A DNA stretch of 64,000 nucleotides, from the NCBI GenBank assembly GCA_038321775.1, contig JBBQFI010000002.1:310001-374000 (forward strand), in the 5' to 3' direction. The position numbers were made by a program, and so were the translations under genes. The first letter of the stretch is position 1. Each line of letters begins with the position of its first letter. The DNA comes from JBBQFI01 sp038321775. GTDB lineage: Bacteria > Verrucomicrobiota > Verrucomicrobiia > Chthoniobacterales > UBA10450. Under the pieces are notes generated by a model. That model was not told where the DNA came from. It was given only the letters and a program-made list of their open reading frames with translations, and searched no databases. Positions 36,381-44,773 of the stretch are shown here, piece after piece.

Positions 36381-37148
36381 TTAACGTATCCGATATTGGT
36401 AAAGCATGTCGTAACACTCTCGGCAGCGATCGTGGATTTCGCGCAGGCGATCCGGAATGGACTCATTCTTTGATCGATATGGCTGGAACGATGTCGATTT
36501 TGCCACTTCGCCATACCAATGCTTTGCCCAGACACCATCAGTGTCGCGCAAACCGGGCGGCCACGACAGCATCGCCTTGTCGAACTCGACACCGGCCGCC
36601 TGGCAGAGTTGCCGCAATATTCGTTCGGGATTTTGCAAAACATCTTTGGCATCGATGACGGGCGGAACAGCGACGGTATGATTGCGCACCCAGTCAAAAA
36701 TCTCGATCTGCTGAACGAAACCCAGGTCTTCCAACATCGGATCGTCGTTCTTCTTTATATAAGAGCAGATGACCTCGGCGGGATCACGGATGAGAAAACA
36801 ATTGGCAACTTCGCCTAACCAGTCTCGATCGACCTCCGGCAGGAGATGGTGTGTCATCTGTTTCTGATAAAGGATCTTCGGGCCGTTCGCGGCACTGAGG
36901 CCGCTCCCACATTCGACAACTACTTTTGGCCAATCAGTTTCGCCGGACGCAATTACCTCCTCCGATTCGGGGTGTTGCTTGCCGGTGGCCTTTAAATAGA
37001 AGGCATAAAACGGTTCATCCAGCACAGCGGTGTCTGATCGATTGCCCCAGGATCGCATCATCGCCGTCGAGATGTTGCGCGGCCCGGACCACATGGCGAT
37101 TCGAAGCAGCGGTTCTCGGCCGGCATTTTTCGAAGAGCCGGTATTCAC
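36381..37148 (-). CDS. sulfotransferase-like P-loop protein
   Basis: The 255-residue protein (GTG start) begins with a P-loop-like IAMWSGPRNISTAMMRSWG and has DTAVLDEPFYAFYL, ANCFLIRDPAEVICSYIKK (3'-phosphate-type motif with Arg-Asp-Pro) and VIDAKDVLQNPERILRQLC. This is the sulfotransferase-like family found together with class IV aminotransferase domains, and that partner gene is directly downstream here. The true reaction is not known. Residues around ECGSGLSAANG are encoded by a fragment of dispersed repeat B (36887-36913), which may be an insertion tolerated in frame. Confidence 0.78.
   Translation of the reverse strand: MNTGSSKNAGREPLLRIAMWSGPRNISTAMMRSWGNRSDTAVLDEPFYAFYLKATGKQHPESEEVIASGETDWPKVVVECGSGLSAANGPKILYQKQMTHHLLPEVDRDWLGEVANCFLIRDPAEVICSYIKKNDDPMLEDLGFVQQIEIFDWVRNHTVAVPPVIDAKDVLQNPERILRQLCQAAGVEFDKAMLSWPPGLRDTDGVWAKHWYGEVAKSTSFQPYRSKNESIPDRLREIHDRCRECYDMLYQYRIR
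36887..36913. repeat. family B repeat fragment inside a coding sequence
   Basis: These 27 bases are the reverse complement of the left end of the repeat at 27610-27636, without mismatch by eye. They include GTGGGAGCGGCCTCAGTGCC. They lie inside the sulfotransferase-like gene without breaking its frame. Confidence 0.75.
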
Positions 37149-37509
37149 GTTCCCCCAAGGTAGCTCGTTCTCACAAAATCGTCATTCCTGTCGCACGCCT
37201 GCGGAATTTTACACTGAAACTGGACCGAGATGGAAGGGGCACAAATATTCTAAGCTCACAGGACAAGATACTTATGACTCGACTCTAGTTGATCCAGTGG
37301 ACAGGCATGGAATCGGCTATTACCATAGGAGAGATGAAAACGATCAACGCGCCATCACGCGCCACCGAAACCCGGTTGGCTGCATAGAGGCCGTCTCGAT
37401 CTCGCCAAGTTGGAGCCCGCGTTTCGCGGCACCCCAGTGGTCGAATCCTCGGACGCTTTGCGTCTGGGTAACCCGATCGAATTCTAAGAAATCAACTGAA
37501 AGAAAAATA
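37149..37509. other. intergenic region before a small membrane-protein gene
   Basis: These 361 bp lie between a minus-strand gene start and a plus-strand small ORF. A plus-strand frame runs through most of it from 37030, but it is antisense to the sulfotransferase-like gene at first and shows no recognisable protein. CCCAG and CTGGG near 37422-37473 could pair in a loose hairpin. I see no RNA gene or mobile element here. Confidence 0.45.
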
Positions 37510-37830
37510 ATGAAACCGACAACTAAACTTAGTTCCCATAAACGCTCGATCATCGGAGATATCCGCGGATCACCTGCCCGCGGAACTTTTCCGTTAACCG
37601 ACTGCAACTTCCAGCCCAACACGGAGGCGCGCAGCGTATCTGCCTTGTTCCCTGGAAAAACACACGTTGTTTCCGAACTTCGTGGGTTCAGGAAAATAAG
37701 TAGTGAATTCCTGGGCGACGAAACGAGCCGCGATTATCTACAAGAGGGAATCCTCTTTAGTTTGATCGTCGCGGTTTCCGCCTGGCCGATCATCTCCATG
37801 ATCGCCGCTCTGGCGCGTCTGGCGAGATAA
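37510..37830 (+). CDS. small membrane protein of unknown function
   Basis: The 106-residue ORF starts at ATG 37510. The first 75 residues are polar, with basic clusters (KLSSHKRSIIGDIRG). The end is a single strong membrane helix preceded by an acidic segment: DETSRDYLQEGILFSLIVAV, then SAWPIISMIAALARLAR. The layout (acidic amphipathic stretch, then SAWPI-type helix) is plausible for a tail-anchored protein. I do not know a function. It is the only stretch of the long 37030-37830 frame that looks coding. Confidence 0.55.
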   Translation: MKPTTKLSSHKRSIIGDIRGSPARGTFPLTDCNFQPNTEARSVSALFPGKTHVVSELRGFRKISSEFLGDETSRDYLQEGILFSLIVAVSAWPIISMIAALARLAR

Positions 37831-37858
37831 GCGACGCGAGTCGCGGTCCCGCCGGCGC

Positions 37859-40051
37859 TTAAAGCGCCAGAGTGTTTTGTTCCGCAGCCGGGATGAACGT
37901 CGAGAACTTCTTCATCAAGTCAGCAAGCTTGGCGACGTAGTAATCGATGTTCTCGTCCCGGTTCTGCGGATCGAAACTGGAAGCAAGCTTTGCCGCTTCA
38001 TACGCGGCAACTTTTTTCGTCGTGCCCGTAATGTAGTAACTGATCTGGTCTCCAGGTTTGTAGGCGCGACCGCTCGCGAGAGCGAGTTCGTAGGCCGCGG
38101 CGCGGTTGCGCGCGGAGCCGGCGATCTTGGCTTTGTACTTCTCGAGCGAATCCTGCAGCGTGTCGGTTTTCATCAACATGTCGATGGGCCACGCGCGATC
38201 GCGAATCTTCTGCTCGCAGTCATCGCGTAAACCCGCGATCGCTTCCGATTTTCCCTGCATCACAAGCCGAATCATTTCTTCCATGAACACGCGCTGGAAT
38301 TTTTCGAGACCGCGAGATTTTAGCGCACCACCTTTGATGATGACATCGCCATCGCGCGTAAGAAGAGCGTAGTTCTTCGCTTTGTAGCTGAACATGGCGT
38401 CGAATTGTTCGTCGAATTCGACCTCGATGCCGGGCGGTAACTCCTTCGCGAGCTCGCCGCGCAACTTCTCGGCATCGCTATCGGCCGGCGGAACGAAATA
38501 AATTCCGTCGGTGTCCACTTCGATGACATGCGCGCCTTGCGCATTGAGCCAGTCGATCATTTTCTTGAGCAGGTCGCGTCCGATTTGCGTGACACGCGCG
38601 GCGGCGTCGAAGTCCGCGAAGTTCCCCTGCGCGAAACCGAGATAGCCGTAGAAGCTGTTGATGAGAATCTTGAAGGTGTTTTGCAGTGCGTGAAAATAGC
38701 GCTGTTGCTTCTGGTCTTTCGCGCCCCGCATATCCGCCTTCGCTTGCAGCCGGAAAGTCCGCAGATCGGTGAGCAAATGCCGGAAGATTTGGAGTTGGTC
38801 GGTTACTGGGAAGCAATCGAACTGCAACATGATCGACGGATACAAGGAAGCGATGTCGCAATGCCAAACGTTCCGCGCGACGCCAGCGAAGAAGATGTCG
38901 GTGTAGCCGCCTTCAAAACCACGCACCATCGGCATCTCCGGGATGGAATGGCGTTGCCGAAAATATTCGCGCAGGAAAAGCGCGTTAATACGCGTCGCGT
39001 TTCCGCGCACGATCACATCCTGGTAGTTGTAGGGAAAAATTTGCGCCTGGATGAAATAGCTCGGACTGAGCAAATCGGAGACGGCGCGCGTTTCGCGCAC
39101 GGCGCATAAAGCGCGTTTACGAAATTTCTCGCTGCCCTCGAGATAAGCGCGTTGCAGTTCTTTCCCGTTAAGCGAGGAAACGTCCTTACCTTCGCAGAAA
39201 CCAAAGTGCCTTGCAACATCGACACGCTCGAAGCCGGAAAGTGTGCGCATGCCGACGTCGTAAAATTGCGCGAGCAGGAATGTGTCGACGAAATGCCGGC
39301 CTTCCACGGCAAACTTCGGGTAATCGATCGTCTTCTCTGCGATCTGCAATCGCGATGGACGCGAACGCAGGAACCCACCGCTCCGTCCCCAATCGAGTTT
39401 TGTCTTCGCTTTGCGCGCGCGCGCCACGAGATAGGGCAAATCAAAACGAAACAAATTATGACCTTCGATCACATCGGGATCACGTTCTTTGATAATACTC
39501 GTTAGGCGTTTGAGCGCAGCATGCTCCGATTCGTCGGCTTTTTTCGAATCGATTACGATTAATTCTTCCCAGCCGGAGTTATCCGAAAGCGCAATGCTCG
39601 CAATGTGATTTTGCGAGGCTTCCGCAAGATCGTTCTCTCCCGATGGTGAAAGCACTTCGAGTTGCATCCGACGCAATTCTTCGAACGGAAGTCCCTTAAA
39701 AAGGGTGCGGCCCGTGTGCGTGAGATAATGCTGCACCGGGTCGCTTAACGCGAAGAAACTGCGGCCCGCTTTCTTCAATCCATTGCGCAGCGCGATCTGT
39801 TCTTTCCAACTGTTTACGCTTTTCAGCCAGCCGTAACGCAAATCGCCCGCGAGTTTTTCGGCGTCGATATCGAGATCGGCCACATCGGAATCAAGCCAGA
39901 CAAAAGGATGAAATTCTTCGATGTCGCACGCCGTGCTGCCGTCTTTTTCCCGCCGATAAACTTTAATCGTTCCAGTTTCTCCAAGCTCAATCGCCACAAT
40001 GCGCGGTGTCGGGTCGCAGCCAAAGAGCAGCGTGTTTTTCTCGAATTCCAT
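37859..40051 (-). CDS. family B DNA polymerase, probable proofreading-deficient
   Basis: The 730-residue protein has all three polymerase motifs of family B: A in CDIASLYPSIMLQFD, B in LQNTFKILINSFYGYLGF and C in EVDTDGIYF. The upstream 3'-5' exonuclease domain is present but degenerate. The Exo I motif, usually F-D-I-E, reads MQLEV, with Gln for Asp. Exo II keeps Asp in EGHNLFRFDLPYL. Exo III, usually Y-x-x-x-D, reads CAVRE, with Cys for Tyr and Glu for Asp. It is shorter than E. coli Pol II. A role in repair or translesion synthesis is likely. It starts at ATG 40051. The 9-mer is at 39499-39507. Confidence 0.88.
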   Translation of the reverse strand: MEFEKNTLLFGCDPTPRIVAIELGETGTIKVYRREKDGSTACDIEEFHPFVWLDSDVADLDIDAEKLAGDLRYGWLKSVNSWKEQIALRNGLKKAGRSFFALSDPVQHYLTHTGRTLFKGLPFEELRRMQLEVLSPSGENDLAEASQNHIASIALSDNSGWEELIVIDSKKADESEHAALKRLTSIIKERDPDVIEGHNLFRFDLPYLVARARKAKTKLDWGRSGGFLRSRPSRLQIAEKTIDYPKFAVEGRHFVDTFLLAQFYDVGMRTLSGFERVDVARHFGFCEGKDVSSLNGKELQRAYLEGSEKFRKRALCAVRETRAVSDLLSPSYFIQAQIFPYNYQDVIVRGNATRINALFLREYFRQRHSIPEMPMVRGFEGGYTDIFFAGVARNVWHCDIASLYPSIMLQFDCFPVTDQLQIFRHLLTDLRTFRLQAKADMRGAKDQKQQRYFHALQNTFKILINSFYGYLGFAQGNFADFDAAARVTQIGRDLLKKMIDWLNAQGAHVIEVDTDGIYFVPPADSDAEKLRGELAKELPPGIEVEFDEQFDAMFSYKAKNYALLTRDGDVIIKGGALKSRGLEKFQRVFMEEMIRLVMQGKSEAIAGLRDDCEQKIRDRAWPIDMLMKTDTLQDSLEKYKAKIAGSARNRAAAYELALASGRAYKPGDQISYYITGTTKKVAAYEAAKLASSFDPQNRDENIDYYVAKLADLMKKFSTFIPAAEQNTLAL

Positions 40052-40068
40052 CTTTCAGCAATTTTCTT

Positions 40069-40195
40069 TCATTCTCAGCGAAGTCGAGACATCTCTTGAA
40101 TGGAGAGAATGTGGGAGCGCCGCGACTGTCGACTGTCGGGACACTGAGGTCCCTCCCACTTTGTAAGAGATGTCTCGACTGCGCTCGACATGACA
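40069..40195. repeat. composite repeat: family B element inside family A-like arms
   Basis: The outer arms (40069-40097 and 40165-40195) pair well, with AAGTCGAGACATCTCTT on the left matching AAGAGATGTCTCGACT on the right. The rightmost end is CTCGACATGACA, like family A. Between them lies a family B copy (about 40109-40160) with GTGGGAG and CTCCCAC ends. It occupies most of the 203-bp gap before the M20D gene. Confidence 0.75.
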
Positions 40196-40254
40196 GAAAA
40201 CGAAATGCGTAATTAGCATTTGAGAGATGCTTCGACTTCGCCCAGCATGATCAG

Positions 40255-41592
40255 ATGAAGATTCTTTCTCTCGTTTTGTCGGCTGCAACTCTCGCAACGC
40301 CGCTTCTCGCACAGCAAACACCGCAATCTCTCGCCGAAAGCGAGCTGCCGTCGTTGCTCACGATTTATAAAGACCTTCACACAAATCCCGAATTATCCAC
40401 GCACGAGCAGCGAACGGCCGCCATCGTCGCCAAAGACCTGAAAGCCGCCGGTTGCGAAGTGACGGAAAACTTCGGCAAATACGAAGACCCGAAATCGAAA
40501 TGTTACGGCGTCGTCGGCGTGATGAAGAACGGCACCGGTCCGACTGTGCTTGTGCGCACCGATCTCGATGCGTTGCCGGTAGAGGAGGAAACCGTTCTGC
40601 CCTACGCGAGCAAAGTGACGACGAAGAATGATGAAGGCAAAGACGTCCACGTCATGCACGCGTGTGGACATGACATTCACATGTCGGTTTTTCTCGGGAC
40701 GGCGCAGGCGCTTTCGAAAATGAAGGATCAATGGCACGGCACGATTCTTTTCATCGGACAACCGGCGGAAGAAACGGTCGGCGGCGCGAAGGCGATGCTG
40801 GCGGATGGTCTTTACACGAAATTTCCGAAACCAGATTTTGCACTCGGTTTGCATGACAGCGCCGAAGTCGCAGCGGGAAAAGTTGCGGTCACGGAAGGTT
40901 ACGCCTGCGCGAATGTCGATTCAGTCAACGTGACCGTGCGCGGGGTCGGAGGACACGGTGCGTATCCCCACAAGACGAAAGATCCGATCGTGCTCTCGGC
41001 GGAAATCATTAACGCCTGGCAGACTATCGCCAGTCGCGAAAACGATCCGGTCGATCCGATTGTAGTGACGGTCGGCGACATTCACGGCGGCACGAAGCGC
41101 AATATCATTCCAAACGAAGTGCGAATGGAATTGACGGTGCGGACTTACAAAAGCGAAGTGCGTGAGCGCGTGCTCGCCGCTATTGAACGTATCGCGAAAG
41201 GTTGTGCGATGGCGGCCGGTATCCCGAAGAATCTCGAACCAATCGTGGAAGTGCAAAAGGATCAGTTCACGCCTTCGATGTATAACAATCCGGAATTAAC
41301 CAAACGGATCGCTGCGGTTTTTCGGAAAACATTCGGCGCGGACAATGTTGAGACACGACCGCCGACCATGGGCGGCGAAGATTTTTCGGAATTCAGTCTG
41401 CCCGATCATTCCATACCAGCATTACAATTCGGTCTCGGCGCGGTTGCGCCCGATAAAGTCGCGGAGAGTCGAAAGAACGGAACGGCGCTGCCGAGCCTGC
41501 ACTCGAGTAAATTTGCGCCTGTCCCGGAACCAACGATCAAGACAGGCGTGATCGCGATGACTGCTGCAGTGCTCGACGTGATGAAGAAATAG
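40255..41592 (+). CDS. secreted M20D amidohydrolase (IAA-amino acid hydrolase / carboxypeptidase Ss1 type)
   Basis: The 445-residue protein has a signal peptide (MKILSLVLSAATLATPLLAQ) and the M20D signatures LVRTDLDALPVEEET, HVMHACGHDIHMS (Cys and His metal ligands), IGQPAEETVGGAKAM and GVGGHGAYPH. TMGGEDFSEFS and SLHSSKF carry the last ligands. Such enzymes hydrolyse N-acyl amino acids or peptides. The signal peptide places it outside the cytoplasm. It starts at ATG 40255. Confidence 0.9.
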   Translation: MKILSLVLSAATLATPLLAQQTPQSLAESELPSLLTIYKDLHTNPELSTHEQRTAAIVAKDLKAAGCEVTENFGKYEDPKSKCYGVVGVMKNGTGPTVLVRTDLDALPVEEETVLPYASKVTTKNDEGKDVHVMHACGHDIHMSVFLGTAQALSKMKDQWHGTILFIGQPAEETVGGAKAMLADGLYTKFPKPDFALGLHDSAEVAAGKVAVTEGYACANVDSVNVTVRGVGGHGAYPHKTKDPIVLSAEIINAWQTIASRENDPVDPIVVTVGDIHGGTKRNIIPNEVRMELTVRTYKSEVRERVLAAIERIAKGCAMAAGIPKNLEPIVEVQKDQFTPSMYNNPELTKRIAAVFRKTFGADNVETRPPTMGGEDFSEFSLPDHSIPALQFGLGAVAPDKVAESRKNGTALPSLHSSKFAPVPEPTIKTGVIAMTAAVLDVMKK

Positions 41593-41608
41593 CGAAACGC
41601 TTTGCAAC

Positions 41609-42085
41609 TCAGCGTAAGATGCTGCTGTAACGGCCGCCGTGCTTTTCTTGGAAATTGCCCGTGGCGAGATTGCCGTCGTCGATTTTGATATCAATATCGG
41701 TCATCTGTTGAATCGACGCTTGGGGGTTGACCACGGAGACCGCTGCGGTCATTCCAAAAACCCCCGCATCCCAATCCCAGTTTCCGCCAATGGGAGTGGA
41801 AGCAGTCCAATCCAGCGTCGGTCCAAAATAGTTTTGCATCCCGGATGGAACGACGCCACTAGCGGCCTCCGCGGGATAACCGTTGTTTTCCATCGCATAA
41901 AGTTCGAATGCGTCCGTCGCGACGCGCAATGCGTTCGCAAATTTCGTATTCTGGGTTTGTTGCCGAGCTCGCAAGAACGATGGCAGCGCAATGACTACGA
42001 GAAGCGCGATGATGGCCACGACAATCATGATCTCGATCAGCGTGAATCCGCCTTTTCGAGCGTTCAGAGGGGAATTATCGATCAC
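41609..42085 (-). CDS. type II pseudopilin / type IV pilin-like protein
   Basis: The 158-residue protein has a class III leader ending in Lys-Gly-Gly before FTLIEIMIVVAIIALLVVIA, with Glu5 of the mature protein. This is diagnostic of prepilin peptidase substrates. The rest has ALRVATDAFELYAMENNGYP, common in PulG/PilA-like proteins. It is encoded 18 bp after ftsZ on the same strand, at the end of the dcw operon. No other pilus gene is in the window. Confidence 0.88.
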   Translation of the reverse strand: MIDNSPLNARKGGFTLIEIMIVVAIIALLVVIALPSFLRARQQTQNTKFANALRVATDAFELYAMENNGYPAEAASGVVPSGMQNYFGPTLDWTASTPIGGNWDWDAGVFGMTAAVSVVNPQASIQQMTDIDIKIDDGNLATGNFQEKHGGRYSSILR

Positions 42086-42103
42086 GCGAAAGACTACGAT
42101 TCG

Positions 42104-43522
42104 CTATTTCACGCGAACATTTTTGCGGAGAAAAGTCGGTACATCGAGATCCTGACCTTCAACGATTGTCGGCTCGCTTTTTTCAAAACGTCCGCGCGTT
42201 ACAGGCTCGAATTGCAGGACTTCCTGTTTTGCGTGCTTTTTCTCCACAACGGGCTTCGACTCTTTCGGCGCGGGAGATTTCTTCTTCATCATCACCGGCT
42301 CCGGCAACGGCGCGATCTCCTCGATCAACTCTTCTTCCTGCGTTTCAATTTCCGGCTCTGGATTCAATTGCACGAAATCAGCAAACTCGGTTATCGGCGC
42401 CGGCGTCTCCAATTCCTCGACCGGAATTTCCGCGATGGGCGCCGGTTGTTCCTGTTGTTCCCAAATGGGCGGAACAGGAAGAGGCGGCGGCGGCTCGATT
42501 GGCGCAGGCTCGAAAGGTTTTTTCATCGGTTCCAGCACAACTCCTTCCGGCGAAAGCGAACTGATCAACGTCACACTCAGCCGATTTCCCATCCGGCTAT
42601 CAACCGCTGTGCCGAAAAAAATCTGGGTGTGATCGCTGATGTGGCGGCCGAGTTCCTTCATCAAAATTTCCACTTCAGATAACGTCATCGCAGGACCGCC
42701 CGCGATTTGCACGAGAACGTGATCGGCATCCGCCAGCATACGACCGCGATCCATTAACGGATTCTTGAGCGCCAGCGTCAGTGCGTCGTGCGCGCGATTG
42801 TCGGATTCCGATTCGCCGAAACCGAACAGGCATCGACCGTTTCGGGTGCGCAACGCCGCGAGCAAATCATCGAAACCGATGCGAATGAGACCCGGTCGCT
42901 GAATCAAATGCACGATCGAGCGCACGCTTTGGCTGATCGTGTTATCAGCCACAGCGAAAGCCTGGTGAATTCCCGCTTTCGGCGCGACCATGTCGCCCAT
43001 GCGATCGTTCTCGAAACAAATCACCGCGTCCGCGCTCTGATTGAAACGTTCGAGTGCCTCCTGCGCCTGCACTGTGCGACGCCGGCCTTCGAACGAAAAA
43101 GGAAGCGTCGCGAAACCGACCACGAGCGAACCGGCTTCGCGCGCAATTTGTGCGACCAGTGGCGCCGCGCCGGAACCCGTTCCACCGCCGAGTCCCGTGC
43201 AAACGAAAACCATGCGCGCGCCCGCCAGCACCTGCCGAATTTCCTCGGTGGATTCCGCGGCGGCATTGTAACCGAGTTCCGGATCGCCACCCGCGCCCAG
43301 ACCGCGCGTGACGGTGCGACCAAGTTGCACTTTGGTCGCGGCCACCGAACTGGCGAGCGATTGCACGTCGGTATTGATCGCGATGTGATCGGCCTTCTCC
43401 AAGCCATCGAGCACGATGCGATCGAGCGCATTGGCCCCCGCACCGCCGACTCCGACGACTTTGATGGAAATGATTTCTTCTTCGCGTTCGGGAAGACTGT
43501 AATTTTTGCTGAGCTGAATCAT
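42104..43522 (-). CDS. ftsZ: cell division GTPase FtsZ
   Basis: The 472-residue protein has the tubulin signature GLGGGTGSGAAP (GGGTGSG at 112-118), KVVGVGGAGANALDRI at the N terminus, and NTDVQSL. The T7 loop region includes IGFDDLLAALRTRNGRCLFG. A long Pro/Glu-rich linker (about 335-450) leads to the C-terminal peptide DLDVPTFLRKNVRVK, which binds FtsA and ZipA-like partners. It forms the Z ring on the cytoplasmic membrane. It starts at ATG 43522, 31 bp after ftsA. Confidence 0.97.
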   Translation of the reverse strand: MIQLSKNYSLPEREEEIISIKVVGVGGAGANALDRIVLDGLEKADHIAINTDVQSLASSVAATKVQLGRTVTRGLGAGGDPELGYNAAAESTEEIRQVLAGARMVFVCTGLGGGTGSGAAPLVAQIAREAGSLVVGFATLPFSFEGRRRTVQAQEALERFNQSADAVICFENDRMGDMVAPKAGIHQAFAVADNTISQSVRSIVHLIQRPGLIRIGFDDLLAALRTRNGRCLFGFGESESDNRAHDALTLALKNPLMDRGRMLADADHVLVQIAGGPAMTLSEVEILMKELGRHISDHTQIFFGTAVDSRMGNRLSVTLISSLSPEGVVLEPMKKPFEPAPIEPPPPLPVPPIWEQQEQPAPIAEIPVEELETPAPITEFADFVQLNPEPEIETQEEELIEEIAPLPEPVMMKKKSPAPKESKPVVEKKHAKQEVLQFEPVTRGRFEKSEPTIVEGQDLDVPTFLRKNVRVK

Positions 43523-43553
43523 TTATTTTTGGGTATCTTTTTTCAAAAATTGG

Positions 43554-44768
43554 TCATCGCATTCCGTTAAAGATTTTACCGAAGAGCCGCCCGAAGCCAC
43601 GGCGCGGACGACCGCGATCGGACTGAACAGCCTGTGCGTATTTGATCAATCCTATCGCGGCGGAGAACTGCGGATTTTCAAACGCACTCGTTAGGCCAGA
43701 CATGGTTTGTGCGTGCGAAACGCGTGCTGGTAACTCGAAGATTTCGCCGGCCAGGTGATCGATGCCGCGCAGATGACTGCATCCACCCGTGATAAAAATT
43801 CCTTCGCCGATGTAGTTAATGAATGACTCCTCTTCCAGCTGGCGCTTGAGCAGTTCCAACGTCTCGCGCAAACGCAGATGAATAATGGTGTTGAGCGTTT
43901 CGCGTTCAATTTCCTTCCCGGCGAAACCGGAATCGTCCTTGAGCAAAACTGTTTCGCCCGGCAAACAATTTCCGAGAATGACACTGCCTTCTTCGAGTTT
44001 TAATCGTTCCGCCCGCGCCATCGGGATGCGCAATCCCATGGAAATATCATTCGTGATGTGATCGCCGCCCACGGCAAAACAGCCGCTCTGCCGCACCGCG
44101 CCGTCGACATACAAAATGTAATCGGTCGTTCCGCCGCCGATATCGATGACGAGCGCGCCGAGATTTTTTTGATTCTGCGTGAGCACAACCTGAGCGGAGG
44201 CGAGCGCGTTGAAGACAACGTCCTCCACTTCCAGCGGCAATTCTTTCACGCATCGAATCGTATTTTGAATGCGCGTGCGCACGCCATGCACGATGTGGAA
44301 ATCCGCTTCCAATCTTTGGCCGAGCATTCCGACAGGGTTGAGCACACCATCCTGTCCATCGACGTGGTAATGCTGAATGATCGAGTGCAGAAACGCATTT
44401 TGGGCAGGAATGCTGACTTCGCGCGCGTTGATTTTCACATCTTCGATGTCCTGGTCATCGATCTCATCGCGATCTTCCGCTAACGAAACACTGCCGCGAT
44501 TGTTAAAGCTTTGAATATGCGAACCGGAAACGCCCACGTAAACGCTGCGGATCATGACATCACTTTTCTGTTCGGCATCGACGACGGCTTCGTGCACGCA
44601 TTTCATTGCCGTCTCGAAATCCACGATCTCGCCTTTGCGCACGCCGCGCGACGGCGCCTGGCCCACGCCGAGAATTTTGATTGTTCCGTCCGGTCGGCTT
44701 TCCCCTACCACCACGCAAATCTTCGAGGTCCCGATTTCAAGACCGACCAACAAATCACTACTCGCCAT
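43554..44768 (-). CDS. ftsA: cell division protein FtsA
   Basis: The 404-residue actin-like ATPase has LLVGLEIGTSKICVVVGE (phosphate 1), VIDIGGGTTDYILYVDG (phosphate 2) and IFITGGCSHLRGIDHLAGEI. The SHS2 insertion VYVGVSGSHIQSFNNRG is present. The C-terminal GFGRLFGKIFNGMR is an amphipathic membrane-targeting helix. It tethers FtsZ to the membrane. ATG 44768 lies 5 bp after the ftsQ stop. Confidence 0.96.
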   Translation of the reverse strand: MASSDLLVGLEIGTSKICVVVGESRPDGTIKILGVGQAPSRGVRKGEIVDFETAMKCVHEAVVDAEQKSDVMIRSVYVGVSGSHIQSFNNRGSVSLAEDRDEIDDQDIEDVKINAREVSIPAQNAFLHSIIQHYHVDGQDGVLNPVGMLGQRLEADFHIVHGVRTRIQNTIRCVKELPLEVEDVVFNALASAQVVLTQNQKNLGALVIDIGGGTTDYILYVDGAVRQSGCFAVGGDHITNDISMGLRIPMARAERLKLEEGSVILGNCLPGETVLLKDDSGFAGKEIERETLNTIIHLRLRETLELLKRQLEEESFINYIGEGIFITGGCSHLRGIDHLAGEIFELPARVSHAQTMSGLTSAFENPQFSAAIGLIKYAQAVQSDRGRPRRGFGRLFGKIFNGMR

Positions 44769-44773
44769 TACAC

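Noticed and set aside
37360..37480. tRNA-like stretch with a GTCGAATCC sequence
   Set aside because: The flanking bases do not form an acceptor stem, D arm or anticodon arm.
37030..37509. Upstream part of the 267-codon plus-strand frame ending at 37830
   Set aside because: It is antisense to the sulfotransferase-like gene and then intergenic, with no protein-like pattern until ATG 37510.
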